From contig NZ_JACICY010000009.1 of the NCBI RefSeq assembly GCF_014196055.1, forward strand, positions 48,400 to 112,399: a stretch of DNA of 64,000 nucleotides, in the 5' to 3' direction. Below are positions 44,831 through 54,282 of the stretch, piece after piece; within the stretch, counting starts at the first letter, position 1; each line of letters begins with the position of its first letter. Position numbers and translations under genes: made by a program. The stretch is from Novosphingobium hassiacum. Lineage in GTDB: Bacteria; Pseudomonadota; Alphaproteobacteria; Sphingomonadales; Sphingomonadaceae. Under the pieces are notes generated by a model that did not search any database, was not told where the DNA came from, and saw only the letters and a program-made list of their open reading frames with translations.

Positions 44831-47059
44831 ATGCGAAATAAAGCAATCAAGATCATGGCAATCGTATCGGTCGCGTTCACACCGCTGGCTTTTGCGGTGC
44901 CAGCCTGGGCGCAGGAACAGTCGCCTGACAAGGCGCTGACCAACAAGGACTGGTGGCCAGAGCGGCTGAATCTGAGCCCACTGCGTCAGGAGGCCCCTCA
45001 GTCCAATCCAATGGGTGCCGATTTTGATTACGCCAGCGAGTTCAATTCGCTCAATCTCGATGCGATCAAGTCCGACATCGCGAAGGTACTGACTACTTCG
45101 CAACCCTGGTGGCCAGCTGATTACGGCAATTACGGACCTTTCTTCATACGAATGGCGTGGCACAGTGCCGGAACTTACCGGGTGACTGACGGTCGAGGCG
45201 GAGCAGGCGGCGCGCAGCAGCGGTTCGAGCCGCTCAACAGCTGGCCCGACAACGTCAGCCTCGACAAGGCGCGGCGGCTCGTCTGGCCAATCAAACAAAA
45301 ATACGGCCGCAAGATTTCGTGGGCCGATCTCATGGCTTTGAGCGGCACCGTGGCGCTGGAGCAAATGGGCTTCAAGACCATCGGTTTCGCTGGGGGCAGG
45401 AAGGACGATTGGGAACCGGATACGGTCTATTGGGGACCGGAAAACAAGATGCTCGCCGATCAGCGCTACAGCGGCAACCGCAATCTACAGCGACCCTTGG
45501 CAGCCGTTCAGATGGGTCTGATCTACGTCAACCCGGAAGGCCCAAACGGAAATCCTGACCCGATCGCAGCAGCGAAAGATATCCGCGAGACGTTCGGCCG
45601 GATGGCGATGGATGACGAGGAAACCGTGGCGTTGATCGCTGGCGGCCACACGTTTGGCAAGGCGCACGGGGCACACGCGCCGACCGGTTGCGTCGGCAAA
45701 GAGCCGTCTGCGGCACCGGTGGAACAGCAAGGCTTGGGTTGGAAAAGCGCCTGCGGCAAAGGAAATGCCGAAGATACGGTGAGCAGCGGTTTGGAAGGGG
45801 CCTGGTCATCCAACCCAATCGCCTTTACGACGGGATATCTCGATAACCTCTTCCGTTTCGACTGGGTAAAAACAAAAAGCCCGGCTGGCGCAATTCAGTG
45901 GATCCCGAGCGATGCGAGTGCGGCAGGCCTGGTGCCAGACGCGCATGTCGCGGGCGTTCGCCATGCACCGATCATGTTCACCACCGATCTTTCACTCAAG
46001 CAGGACCCCGCTTATCGGGTCATTGCTCTGCGCTTCCAGAAGGACCCGCAGCAGTTTGCCGATGCCTTCGCTCGTGCCTGGTTCAAGTTGACCCATCGCG
46101 ACATGGGTCCCAGATCGCACTACCTTGGCAAGGACGTGCCGGCGCAACAGTTCATCTGGCAGGATCCGCTGCCCAAGGCAGATTACCCGGAGATCGATTC
46201 AACGGACGTTGCTGCACTCAAATCACGGATCATGGGATCGGGATTGACAGTCCCCCAGCTCGTGCGCACCGCGTGGGCGTCTGCAGCGAGTTTCCGAGCG
46301 ACCGATATGCGCGGCGGGGCAAACGGAGCGCGCATCAGGCTGGAACCACAGATCAACTGGCTGGCTAACAATCCAGTCGAACTTCGCGCTGTTCTGAACA
46401 AGCTGGAGACTATTCAAACCGACTTCAATCACGGCCAGCGAGGGGGCAAAAAGGTTTCGCTGGCTGACCTGATCGTGCTTGGTGGTAGTGCCGCAATCGA
46501 ACAGGCCGCGAGCCAGGCTGGCACAACGTTAGCGGTTCCTTTTACCCCGGGCCGGGTGGACGCGACACAGGCGCAAACCGATGCTGCGTCGTTCGCCCCG
46601 CTGGAACCGAAGGCCGATGGATTTCGAAATTTCTACAGTGCAGACAGCCGTCTTTCGCCAGCGGAGATGCTAGTCGAACGCGCCGATCTTCTCGACCTCA
46701 CCGTGCCGCAGATGACGGTGCTGGTTGGTGGTATGCGTGCCCTTAATGCCAACACCGGCGGTTCTGCCAATGGTGTGCTGACATCGCGCCCCGGGACGCT
46801 GAACAACGAATTCTTCGTAAACCTGCTCGATATGTCGACCGAATGGACGAAATCGGCAAAGGCTGACGGACTTTACGAAGGCCACGACCGGGCGACAGGT
46901 GCGCTAAAATGGACTGCGACACCGGTTGATTTGGTCTTCGGTTCAAATTCGGAACTGCGCGCTGTTTCTGAAGTTTATGCCTCCAACGACGGCCAAGATG
47001 AGTTTTTGCGCGACTTCGTAGCAGCTTGGGTTGCCGTGATGGATCGCGACCGGCAATAG
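44831..47059 (+). CDS. katG: Exported catalase-peroxidase (KatG/KatP type)
   Basis: 742 residues from the ATG at 44831 (GGAG seven bases upstream). Full-length bifunctional heme enzyme: distal '[13 protein letters not shown]' with Arg107, Trp110 and His111; '[15 protein letters not shown]' with the adduct Tyr; proximal His in '[16 protein letters not shown]'; C-terminal pseudo-domain ('[26 protein letters not shown]'). Residues 1-27 are a clear signal peptide ('[15 protein letters not shown]'), so it acts in the periplasm, unlike cytoplasmic KatG. Degrades H2O2. Confidence 0.94.
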   Translation: MRNKAIKIMAIVSVAFTPLAFAVPAWAQEQSPDKALTNKDWWPERLNLSPLRQEAPQSNPMGADFDYASEFNSLNLDAIKSDIAKVLTTSQPWWPADYGNYGPFFIRMAWHSAGTYRVTDGRGGAGGAQQRFEPLNSWPDNVSLDKARRLVWPIKQKYGRKISWADLMALSGTVALEQMGFKTIGFAGGRKDDWEPDTVYWGPENKMLADQRYSGNRNLQRPLAAVQMGLIYVNPEGPNGNPDPIAAAKDIRETFGRMAMDDEETVALIAGGHTFGKAHGAHAPTGCVGKEPSAAPVEQQGLGWKSACGKGNAEDTVSSGLEGAWSSNPIAFTTGYLDNLFRFDWVKTKSPAGAIQWIPSDASAAGLVPDAHVAGVRHAPIMFTTDLSLKQDPAYRVIALRFQKDPQQFADAFARAWFKLTHRDMGPRSHYLGKDVPAQQFIWQDPLPKADYPEIDSTDVAALKSRIMGSGLTVPQLVRTAWASAASFRATDMRGGANGARIRLEPQINWLANNPVELRAVLNKLETIQTDFNHGQRGGKKVSLADLIVLGGSAAIEQAASQAGTTLAVPFTPGRVDATQAQTDAASFAPLEPKADGFRNFYSADSRLSPAEMLVERADLLDLTVPQMTVLVGGMRALNANTGGSANGVLTSRPGTLNNEFFVNLLDMSTEWTKSAKADGLYEGHDRATGALKWTATPVDLVFGSNSELRAVSEVYASNDGQDEFLRDFVAAWVAVMDRDRQ

Positions 47060-47069
47060 AACCGGGAGG

Positions 47070-47085
47070 CTCCGAAGTTTCGGAG
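47070..47085. terminator. Possible katG terminator stem
   Basis: CTCCGAA and TTCGGAG with 2 bases between (5-bp stem with 6-base loop as alternative), 11 bp after the katG stop. No T-run, so weak. Confidence 0.35.
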
Positions 47086-47386
47086 AGGCGGCACTTGGCT
47101 TCCCCCCGCCATTCCAGTGTCACCTCTCCGGAACAACTGACCCGGCCAGCGTATGCGTACGGAAGTAGCATCGTACTTACGGCCACAAGAAACCGGTGGC
47201 GTCATGAATTGGCCAATTGCATCTTGATAACCAGCGTGATCTCGCAGCCTGCTTCGAGTTGGTTAGCTCGGGCAGGGTCTTGCGCCAATGATGATGGCGT
47301 GGTTACGGCGTGGCTGATCGTTGAAAATGCTGCAGCGCCGGTGATACGTTGACCATCGCCGCTGTGAAAAATGACTAATATCGAAA
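47086..47386. other. Non-coding stretch downstream of katG
   Basis: About 300 bp without a supported gene on either strand; borders a response-regulator remnant, so it may be decayed DNA. Confidence 0.4.
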
Positions 47387-47515
47387 ATGCTGCTGTTGTT
47401 GGTTGAAGAAATTTCCCGTCTGGCGAGCCTGATCCGCGATGGGCTCGATCGTCAGAGCTTCGCCATTGATTGGTGCGGGACGATCAATGCCGCCGAGAAC
47501 GCGCTGATCATCAAT
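47387..47515 (+). pseudogene. Fragment of an OmpR-family response regulator
   Basis: The first 43 codons read like the N-terminus of the regulator at 55619: 'SRLASLIRDGLDRQSF' here versus 'ARLASLIREGLNRQGF' there, then 'AIDWCGTINAAENALIIN' versus 'AVDWCETVDGAEHALKIN'. Similarity stops just before the phospho-acceptor Asp, and the acidic pair has become 'VEEI'. A remnant of a duplicate two-component locus. Confidence 0.7.
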
Positions 47516-47521
47516 GTTCAT

Positions 47522-48595
47522 TCAGGGCGTAATGGCGATTTTCAGCACGCCGTCGTGCTGTTGAGCAAAAAGCTCATAGGCTTCTTCGATCCGATCCAGG
47601 GTAAACCGGTGGGTTACCATTCCAGCAAGATCCACCCGGCCTGAAGCGACCACATCCATCAAGCGTCGCATGCGCTCCTTCCCTCCGGGGCAAAGCGATG
47701 TGACGATCCTGTTGTCGCCCAAGCCGGATGTAAACGCATCGCCAGGAATAATGAGATCGCCAGAGTAGACGCCTAAGCTGGAAAGCGTGCCACCTGGCCT
47801 CAAAACACGTAGCGCCGAAGAGAATGTTCCTTGGGTGCCCAGCGCTTCAATTGCGACGTCCACGCCGCGACCGCCCGTCAGGCGCATGATGTCAGCAACC
47901 GGATCGTTGATGCTGAAATCAACGACATGATCGGCACCCAATCGCCGAGCAGCCGCGATCCGAGACGGCACCGTGTCGACACCGATAATTGTCGTCGCGC
48001 CCATCAATCGCGCCCCAGCGACTGCGCAAAGGCCAATCGGACCAAGTGCGAAAACCGCCACAACATCGCCGATCTTCACGTCTCCGCGTTCGGCCCCTGC
48101 AAAACCTGTCGACATGATGTCAGGGCACATCAGCACCTGCTCGTCGGTGAGGTGCCCGGGGACCGGACACAGGTTGGCCATGGCATCGGGGACCAAGAGG
48201 TATTCTGCCTGCGCGCCGTCGATGGTGTTGCCGATGCGCCAGCCACCGGCGGCCTTGAAACCGCTTTGCTGATCCGGTCCATCCTGAGAGGAGCAGCCGC
48301 ATAGCGAGGCGTTGCTGTGGCCACTTGGGGTTATCGCGCCGGCAATGACGCGCTGCCCCTCGCTGTAACCCCGAACCGCAGCGCCAAGCTTCTCGATAAC
48401 TCCGACCGGTTCATGTCCGACGGTCAAACCTTTGGTGACCGGGTATTCGCCCTTGAGGATGTGAATGTCGGTACCGCAAATAGTGGTGGTGGTAATGCGG
48501 ATGAGGGCATCAGTGGCGCCGACATCCGGAATTGGTTTGTCGTCAAGGACAATCCGGCCCGGTTCGACATAAATCGCAGCTTTCATTCGCGCCAT
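47522..48595 (-). CDS. Zinc-type medium-chain alcohol dehydrogenase
   Basis: 357 residues from the ATG at 48595 (or 48586). MDR enzyme: catalytic zinc 'TICGTDIHILKGEYP' and 'GHEPVGVIEKLG'; Rossmann 'VVAVFALGPIGLCAVAGARLMGA'; 'DCxxC' structural-zinc loop changed to 'LCGCSSQDGPD'. NAD(P)-dependent oxidation of a small alcohol or aldehyde reduction. Last gene of the minus-strand island operon, 160 bp after the ATPase, and perhaps with its own promoter. Confidence 0.87.
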   Translation of the reverse strand: MARMKAAIYVEPGRIVLDDKPIPDVGATDALIRITTTTICGTDIHILKGEYPVTKGLTVGHEPVGVIEKLGAAVRGYSEGQRVIAGAITPSGHSNASLCGCSSQDGPDQQSGFKAAGGWRIGNTIDGAQAEYLLVPDAMANLCPVPGHLTDEQVLMCPDIMSTGFAGAERGDVKIGDVVAVFALGPIGLCAVAGARLMGATTIIGVDTVPSRIAAARRLGADHVVDFSINDPVADIMRLTGGRGVDVAIEALGTQGTFSSALRVLRPGGTLSSLGVYSGDLIIPGDAFTSGLGDNRIVTSLCPGGKERMRRLMDVVASGRVDLAGMVTHRFTLDRIEEAYELFAQQHDGVLKIAITP

Positions 48596-48755
48596 GATAT
48601 CACCTTCACTTGGGGGAGGGGTGTCGGCAGGCATAGTGCGCCCATTGTTGCTGAGATCACTAGCTCGGCCAGAAGAACACCAGCGTGGGGGTAACAAACT
48701 GCTTGCGAGAAGAGGGGGGTGCGCACCCGCGACATGCCGGTGTGCCCATTTCCGC

Positions 48756-51323
48756 TCACAAAACAGTGACCTGACTTGATGCGGGAGTGAGCGATTTGCG
48801 TTCAGTGCACCGGCGGACCAGAGGCTTGCACGCTTCTAGCAACAGTAGCAGGACTACGCCCAGAGCAACAGCTAGCGCCATGTCGCGCCAGGCGATTGAG
48901 CCAAACTTTAGTAGGTCCTGAGCCGACGGGATGATCAGGATCAATGTGATCACGGCTGATACAGCAGCAACTACATATCGCAGTGCAGTGTTGTGGCGAC
49001 CGAGTGCCTGTCCCAGAGACGCGCTGAATGAACGATTTACTAGGATTAGCGCGATGATCTCGGAGATCAAAGCAAAGAAAATGAGCGCGCGCAGCTCGGT
49101 TTCCGGCATGCCCGACCAGCTTTCAATCATAAACACAGTAGCCAGCATCGCAAAGGCCAACCCACCCTGGACGACGCTCCAGATGATCATAGGAAGCGAG
49201 AACAGCGCCTGAGCGGGATCGCGTGGCTGGCGTTGCATGATGTCATCTTCTTCGCGTTCTGCCTCAAACACCAGGGCACAAACCGGATCAATCACCATTT
49301 CCAGTAGGGCGATGTGGATAGGGCCGAACAACAGCGGCATGCCAAAGAACAGCGGCATGAGCGCAAGGCCTGCAATCGGGATATGGACCGCGAAGATAAA
49401 CGCCATCGCCTTGCGAATGTTGTCGTAAATCCGCCGCCCCAGCCGGACCGATTGCACAATTGATCCGAAATCATCTTCCAGCAGCACCATCGCTGATGCT
49501 TCGCGCGCCACATCGGTGCCGCGTTTGCCCATGGCGATGCCGATATGCGCGGCCTTGAGCGACGGCGCGTCATTGACGCCGTCTCCGGTCATCGCGACGA
49601 TTTCGCCATCGCTCTTGAATGCCTGGACGATACGCAGTTTCTGCTCCGGCATGATCCGGGCAAAGACCGTTACAGTCTTCAGTTGTTCGGCAAGCTCAGC
49701 ATCATCAAGTTCGGCAAGGTCGGTGCCAGTCAGCACGTCGCCTTCGGCGATACCTGCCTGCGTGGCGATCGACCGCGCAGTCGCCGCATAGTCACCCGTA
49801 ATCATCACCACGCGGATGCCGGCGCTGCGACATTCCGCCACTGCCGCCGGAACGCTTGCACGGATTGGATCTGTCAGCCCTACCAGCCCAATCAAGGTAT
49901 AGTCATAATCATGCTGCGAAACTGCCCAGTACAGGTCACATGGTGTTGCGGTTGCGACACCGAGCACACGGATGCCGCGTATCGCCATCGCCTCTGCCGC
50001 TGCAATCATCGCGGAATATTCGTGCGCGCTCAAATGGCACAGGCTGGCAATCGCTTCTGGGGCACCCTTGGCGGTCAGGGCCAGCACCTCACCATCGTTC
50101 CAGATATTAGACATCGCCAGAAGGTCTGGCCGCAGCGCATAGCCATGTGCCAAAACACCGGCTGACAGCGCCGTGCCCAGCACAGCATCGTGGGCACCAT
50201 GCAACGCAATTTCCATAGGATCGGTCGGCTCGGCTGCGCTGGCTAGCGCCGCCGTCCGGATTAAGGCATGAAAGGCTTCTGGGACCATCATGTTTGGCGA
50301 AAAGGAATGAGTATCGCCCGAAGGTAGCCAGAATTCGGCGGCTGACATCCGGTTTTCTGTCAATGTACCGGTCTTGTCGGTGCAGAGCACCGTTGCCGAG
50401 CCGAGCGTTTCGATCGCCGCAGCGCGCCTGGTGAGCACACCGACCTTACCGATGCGCCACGCGCCCATTGCCAAGAACACCGTCAGAACGACAGGAAACT
50501 CCTCGGGCAGCATAGACATGCCGATTGCGATGCCGGCCAGCACAGCCTCGATCCAACTGCCTCGCAACAACCCGAACAGCAGCACGACGAGAAGCGCCAC
50601 AGCGCCGCCCCCGATCCCACACCACGTGACGATCCGCGTCGTTTCACGGCGCAAACGCGGTGCCTCAGTATCGAGCGACGCAAGCGACTGGCCAATGTGG
50701 CCGATCTCGCTCCGCGGCCCGGTGGCCAGCACGCGGGCAAGGCCCGAGCCGCGCGTGACGAGCGAGCCGGAATAGACGAGAGGTTGGTCTTCGCCGCCAG
50801 GCCGAAGTGTACCGATGGCGCTTTCGTCAATAGCCACCACCTTGCCAACGGGCAGCGATTCGCCCGTGAGGAGGGATTCGTCAGTCTGGAGATCTGCTGC
50901 ATCGACGAGCACTGCATCGGCGGCAATGCGATCACCCTGTTCAAGGACGAGCAGGTCATCGCGCACGATCTCTCGGCCGGCAACGCGGACGCGCAAGCCA
51001 TCGCGAATGACCAACGCTCGCGGGTCTGAAAGGTCGCGCAGTGCCTCCAGCACATGTTCGGTACGGGCTTCCTGAATGACGGTGACCGCGACGGAGAAGG
51101 TCGCGAAGCCCAGCAGAATCAGCGCTTCCGTTAGATCGCCAAGCAGCAGATACGCGACCCCGCCCGCTAGCAGCAGTACCAGCATCGGCTCGCGCAGAAC
51201 TTCCAGCAAGATGCGCCCGGCAGACCGATTTTTGGTGCGCGGCAGCTCGTTGGGGCCTTCCGCTTCCAGTCGCGCACGAGCCACTGCTGAGGTCAATCCG
51301 CCGTATTGGACCGCTTCAGTCAT
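48756..51323 (-). CDS. P-type cation ATPase (P-II-like, PEEFP group)
   Basis: 855 residues from the ATG at 51323, which overlaps the cytochrome c stop by 8 bp. Actuator 'LLTGES' (151-156), TM4 'SMLPEEFPVVLTVFLAMGAWR' (PEEFP at 273-277 in place of PEGL), phosphorylation site 'CTDKTGT' (Asp316), hinge 'MTGDGVNDAPSLKAAHIG'. No soft-metal-binding N-domain, so not a Cu/Zn P-IB pump. Substrate probably Ca2+, Mn2+ or a monovalent ion; undetermined. It is encoded with cytochromes and a VIT1 transporter. Confidence 0.87.
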   Translation of the reverse strand: MTEAVQYGGLTSAVARARLEAEGPNELPRTKNRSAGRILLEVLREPMLVLLLAGGVAYLLLGDLTEALILLGFATFSVAVTVIQEARTEHVLEALRDLSDPRALVIRDGLRVRVAGREIVRDDLLVLEQGDRIAADAVLVDAADLQTDESLLTGESLPVGKVVAIDESAIGTLRPGGEDQPLVYSGSLVTRGSGLARVLATGPRSEIGHIGQSLASLDTEAPRLRRETTRIVTWCGIGGGAVALLVVLLFGLLRGSWIEAVLAGIAIGMSMLPEEFPVVLTVFLAMGAWRIGKVGVLTRRAAAIETLGSATVLCTDKTGTLTENRMSAAEFWLPSGDTHSFSPNMMVPEAFHALIRTAALASAAEPTDPMEIALHGAHDAVLGTALSAGVLAHGYALRPDLLAMSNIWNDGEVLALTAKGAPEAIASLCHLSAHEYSAMIAAAEAMAIRGIRVLGVATATPCDLYWAVSQHDYDYTLIGLVGLTDPIRASVPAAVAECRSAGIRVVMITGDYAATARSIATQAGIAEGDVLTGTDLAELDDAELAEQLKTVTVFARIMPEQKLRIVQAFKSDGEIVAMTGDGVNDAPSLKAAHIGIAMGKRGTDVAREASAMVLLEDDFGSIVQSVRLGRRIYDNIRKAMAFIFAVHIPIAGLALMPLFFGMPLLFGPIHIALLEMVIDPVCALVFEAEREEDDIMQRQPRDPAQALFSLPMIIWSVVQGGLAFAMLATVFMIESWSGMPETELRALIFFALISEIIALILVNRSFSASLGQALGRHNTALRYVVAAVSAVITLILIIPSAQDLLKFGSIAWRDMALAVALGVVLLLLLEACKPLVRRCTERKSLTPASSQVTVL

Positions 51324-52032
51324 CGTCGCGTCCGCCCTCTTCGCTTTCACCTGCCGCGCTGCGATGGCATCGCGCGCAATTTTCGATGTCGCGAATGCCT
51401 TCTTCGGCGTGCTCGGTCCGGATTTGGTCGGGTTGATGTTCGTGACAGCCATAACAGGTGTAGCGCGTGAAATTGCCGCCGACATGGCAGGTGGTGCAGG
51501 CGGTGTTGTGCGGTCCGGTCAGTGCGAAGAGACGGGCATGCTCGAAACGCGCGGGCTTCCAGACGGTCTGCGTATGGCACTGTGCGCAGTTGCTGCCCAC
51601 CTGGGCATGCAGCGTGGTTTGCGGCGCACGGTGGCATGACACGCACTGGCTGCGCACGTCTGGCTGTAACAATTCGTGCGAGAAAGTTATCCGTGCCGCC
51701 GTTCCCAACGTCGGGCCGCTATGGTCGGTGTGGCATGCCATGCAATCGGTCCGAGAAAGAGCTTGATGAAAAGGGATGCTCCTCTGGCGCTTTGCGATCG
51801 CTGCCCCTTTGGTAGTCCGGATACCGATGTCCGCCACCTTGTGGCATGCGACGCAACGATCTGCTGACACACCCTGGAACGGCGCGTGGCAGGCAAAGCA
51901 ATTGCCCGAGATTTCAGCATGGGCGGGGATTAGCGGACCAGGCGCGACAATTGCCTGCGGCCATGCGAAGACGGCAGCAACAATTGCGAACAGACCGATG
52001 ACGATCAGGCTGAACCCGCGCCGCCGTGTCAC
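51316..52032 (-). CDS. Eight-heme periplasmic cytochrome c
   Basis: 238 residues from the GTG at 52032, in a GTGA overlap with the b561-like gene. One N-terminal membrane helix (about 8-26) then eight CxxCH motifs at 45, 60, 97, 130, 149, 179, 193 and 219. Spacings resemble cytochrome c3/class III and NapC/NrfH-linked multihemes rather than a known octaheme reductase. A periplasmic electron wire, probably fed by the b-type cytochrome encoded just upstream. Confidence 0.85.
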   Translation of the reverse strand: MTRRRGFSLIVIGLFAIVAAVFAWPQAIVAPGPLIPAHAEISGNCFACHAPFQGVSADRCVACHKVADIGIRTTKGAAIAKRQRSIPFHQALSRTDCMACHTDHSGPTLGTAARITFSHELLQPDVRSQCVSCHRAPQTTLHAQVGSNCAQCHTQTVWKPARFEHARLFALTGPHNTACTTCHVGGNFTRYTCYGCHEHQPDQIRTEHAEEGIRDIENCARCHRSAAGESEEGGRDDD

Positions 52033-52616
52033 TTCCACCCCCAGAAGAGAAAAATGGCGATGATATGCGCTAGCGCCAGAACTGCGAACGCCAACGTAAT
52101 GGGCACGTGAACGATCCGCCACTGCTTGACCGCGCTGTAGGTCAGACTGTCCCAGTGGGTCTTTTCTTCAACGACTGCGGGCGATAGTCCCTCCGCCAGC
52201 AGCCGGGTGCGCGTGGCCTCAAGCCGTTTGCGAGCTCGCCCGATCAGAAATTTTCCGGTGAGGCCGCTAGCAACGTTGATCAGCATTGCCCAGACCGCCA
52301 GCCAGCCAAGCCACGCGTTAAAGTGAATACCGGCATGGACCAAGACTAGCAGCGAACCGGCCCAAGCGAGACGTTCGTGCCAGCGCAGCAGATTGACCGG
52401 TTTGCCTGCCTTAATCAGCTTGCGCTTGCGCATCGAATAGGCCGACGAAGCGAGGATCAACAACACGCCGGGAATGCCGACATATCGGCCAATCCAAACC
52501 ATCTGCGACCAATGCAGCAGCGCATCGAGCGCCAATGCTGCTCCTCCCAACAACGCGAGTGAAAGATAAAACGGAATGACTTCGCGGCTGATCAGACTGG
52601 CTGGCCAACGGCTCAA
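52029..52616 (-). CDS. Cytochrome b561/ferric-reductase-like membrane protein
   Basis: 195 residues, five or so helices. Histidine pairs in 'RWHERLAWAGSLLVLVHAGIHFNAWL' and 'WRIVHVPITLAFAVLALAHIIA' are spaced for two b hemes across the membrane. It probably moves electrons from the quinone pool to the adjoining multiheme cytochrome c. Overlaps both neighbours by 4 bp. Confidence 0.82.
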   Translation of the reverse strand: MSRWPASLISREVIPFYLSLALLGGAALALDALLHWSQMVWIGRYVGIPGVLLILASSAYSMRKRKLIKAGKPVNLLRWHERLAWAGSLLVLVHAGIHFNAWLGWLAVWAMLINVASGLTGKFLIGRARKRLEATRTRLLAEGLSPAVVEEKTHWDSLTYSAVKQWRIVHVPITLAFAVLALAHIIAIFLFWGWK

Positions 52617-52795
52617 GCGCTGTGCTCCGCAAAAACCTTACCGGGAATTCCTGCCGCTGTCTGCTTCGCCTGACCAATTAGAGATTGCCCGAGGGCTACC
52701 AACAAGGCGCCCAAGGAGAACATGCCCTTCACTTGTGCAGGCGCACAGGATGAGCGCTTCCATGGCTGTTGTTTTGGTGCGCTAGCATCAGACAA
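52613..52795 (-). CDS. Small putative membrane protein
   Basis: 60 residues from a TTG at 52795 that overlaps the VIT1 gene end by 8 bp; its stop overlaps the b561-like gene by 4 bp. One hydrophobic stretch 'MFSLGALLVALGQSLIG'. Support is the exact fit between coupled genes; no family recognised, so it may be spurious. Confidence 0.45.
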   Translation of the reverse strand: MSDASAPKQQPWKRSSCAPAQVKGMFSLGALLVALGQSLIGQAKQTAAGIPGKVFAEHSA

Positions 52796-53489
52796 CGGTT
52801 CCGACCATTTTGCCGATTCCCGCCGTCAACGCCATTGCCAGCGCGCCCCAAAAGGTGACGCGCACGGTTGCCGCCCACACCGGCGCGCCGCCCGCCCGTG
52901 CGCCCACGCTGCCAAGCAAGGCCAAGAACAGCAGCGAAGCTATCGCTTCGACCGGCACCAACAAATGACCGGGCACAAGGATCACAATTCCCAGCGGCAA
53001 GGCAGCCCCCGCCGTGAAAGTCGCGGCGGACGTGAAGGCTGCCTGGATCGGCCGGGCAGTGGTCATTTCCGAAATGCCCAGTTCGTCATGGGCATGTGCG
53101 CCAAGCGCGTCCTTTGCCATCAACTGGCGGGCAACCGTATCAGCGGTTGCGGGATCGACCCCGCGCTTCACGTAGATCCCGGCGAGTTCGTTCACTTCCG
53201 CATCGCTGTTGCCCGCTAGTTCTGCGCGCTCGCGCGCCAGATCAGCCTCCTCGGTATCCGATTGGGAACTGACTGAGACATATTCGCCCGCTGCCATCGA
53301 CATAGCCCCGGCGACCAGCCCGGCAGCTCCAGCCACGAGAATGTCTGCAGGCTTTGCGGCTGCTGCCGCAACCCCGATGATCAGGCTGGCAGTCGACACG
53401 ATGCCGTCGTTTGCACCTAACACGGCGGCGCGCAACCAGCCGATCCGCGAGACCAGGTGCCGTTCGGGCTGAAGGTGAAGCCTAGTCAT
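52788..53489 (-). CDS. VIT1/CCC1-family iron or manganese transporter
   Basis: 233 residues from the ATG at 53489 (8-bp overlap with the cytochrome b gene). CCC1/VIT1 motifs: 'WLRAAVLGANDGIVSTASLIIGVAAA' and 'GLVAGAMSMAAGEYVSVSSQSDTEEADL', then a helical metal-binding insert and three more helices. Exports or sequesters Fe2+/Mn2+. Its link to redox genes suggests iron control during peroxide stress. Confidence 0.87.
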   Translation of the reverse strand: MTRLHLQPERHLVSRIGWLRAAVLGANDGIVSTASLIIGVAAAAAKPADILVAGAAGLVAGAMSMAAGEYVSVSSQSDTEEADLARERAELAGNSDAEVNELAGIYVKRGVDPATADTVARQLMAKDALGAHAHDELGISEMTTARPIQAAFTSAATFTAGAALPLGIVILVPGHLLVPVEAIASLLFLALLGSVGARAGGAPVWAATVRVTFWGALAMALTAGIGKMVGTVV

Positions 53490-54234
53490 TGTCGTGTTCA
53501 CTCTCCGCTCTCGCGCCGTGGCCCTGTTCGCCAACCTCGGCACGCACTCCGGGAGTGAAAGCCAGAGGATCGAGCGCCGTCGCCGCATAAGCAGATCCGC
53601 CAATCGTTATGAGTGCAAGCGGCACCGCTAGCGTGGCTGGGGGCTGGGCATCTGGCACTCCGGGATGCAACGCTGCGCGCTTGTTGCCGGTTATAAAAGC
53701 GCTGATCAGATTTTCACGCGTGAGCAGCGACATGGCGATGACCGCAATCACATGCAGCGCTATCAATACCAGCAGGATGTTAGCCAGCGCTTCATGCAGG
53801 CCTTCACCGCTTTCTCCCTGCATTGTCGCGCCGGTGTAGACAATCCCGCCCGCTGAGCCGAGAAGCGCAATGATTGCGACTCCACCCAGAGCATTATGGC
53901 CCACCGACCGTGCCGGCTTACCGGTGAACATGTCGCCTAAGTGGTGGGCGATCTTCCCGGGCTTCAGGAAATTGGCGAAGCGGGCATGTTCGCCGCCGAC
54001 GAAGCCCCACACAAGCCGGAACGCGATAAGCACTGCAACGACCCAACCCGCCGGGATATGCCAAGGCGCCAGCGCGCTATCTTCTTCCGAAGACAGAAAC
54101 GCGATGAGCATCGTGGCGACAAAAAGCCAGTGGAATAGCCGTACTGGCAAATCCCAGACTCTCAAATGAGCGCCAGAAGTGACGCTAGTCGATGGATTCG
54201 GGGAAATCGAAGAGTTGGTCACGGTCACCTCCAT
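53482..54234 (-). CDS. Di-heme cytochrome b (HupC/CybB-like)
   Basis: 250 residues from the ATG at 54234. 'HLRVWDLPVRLFHWLFVATML' and further histidines in 'LHVIAVIAMSLLTRENLI' are typical of cytochrome b561_bac/Ni-Fe hydrogenase b subunits. Acidic, His-rich end ('GEQGHGARAESEHDND'). Paralogue of the protein at 56286. Lies 48 bp after the kinase. Confidence 0.83.
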   Translation of the reverse strand: MEVTVTNSSISPNPSTSVTSGAHLRVWDLPVRLFHWLFVATMLIAFLSSEEDSALAPWHIPAGWVVAVLIAFRLVWGFVGGEHARFANFLKPGKIAHHLGDMFTGKPARSVGHNALGGVAIIALLGSAGGIVYTGATMQGESGEGLHEALANILLVLIALHVIAVIAMSLLTRENLISAFITGNKRAALHPGVPDAQPPATLAVPLALITIGGSAYAATALDPLAFTPGVRAEVGEQGHGARAESEHDND

Positions 54235-54282
54235 TGTGACAATGGATCGGCTCAAGTTCTGACAAAGGCCTGACGGCGACGC

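Noticed and set aside
47103..47386. Small gene downstream of katG
   Set aside because: Short frames exist on both strands but with no ribosome site, family or coding signature.
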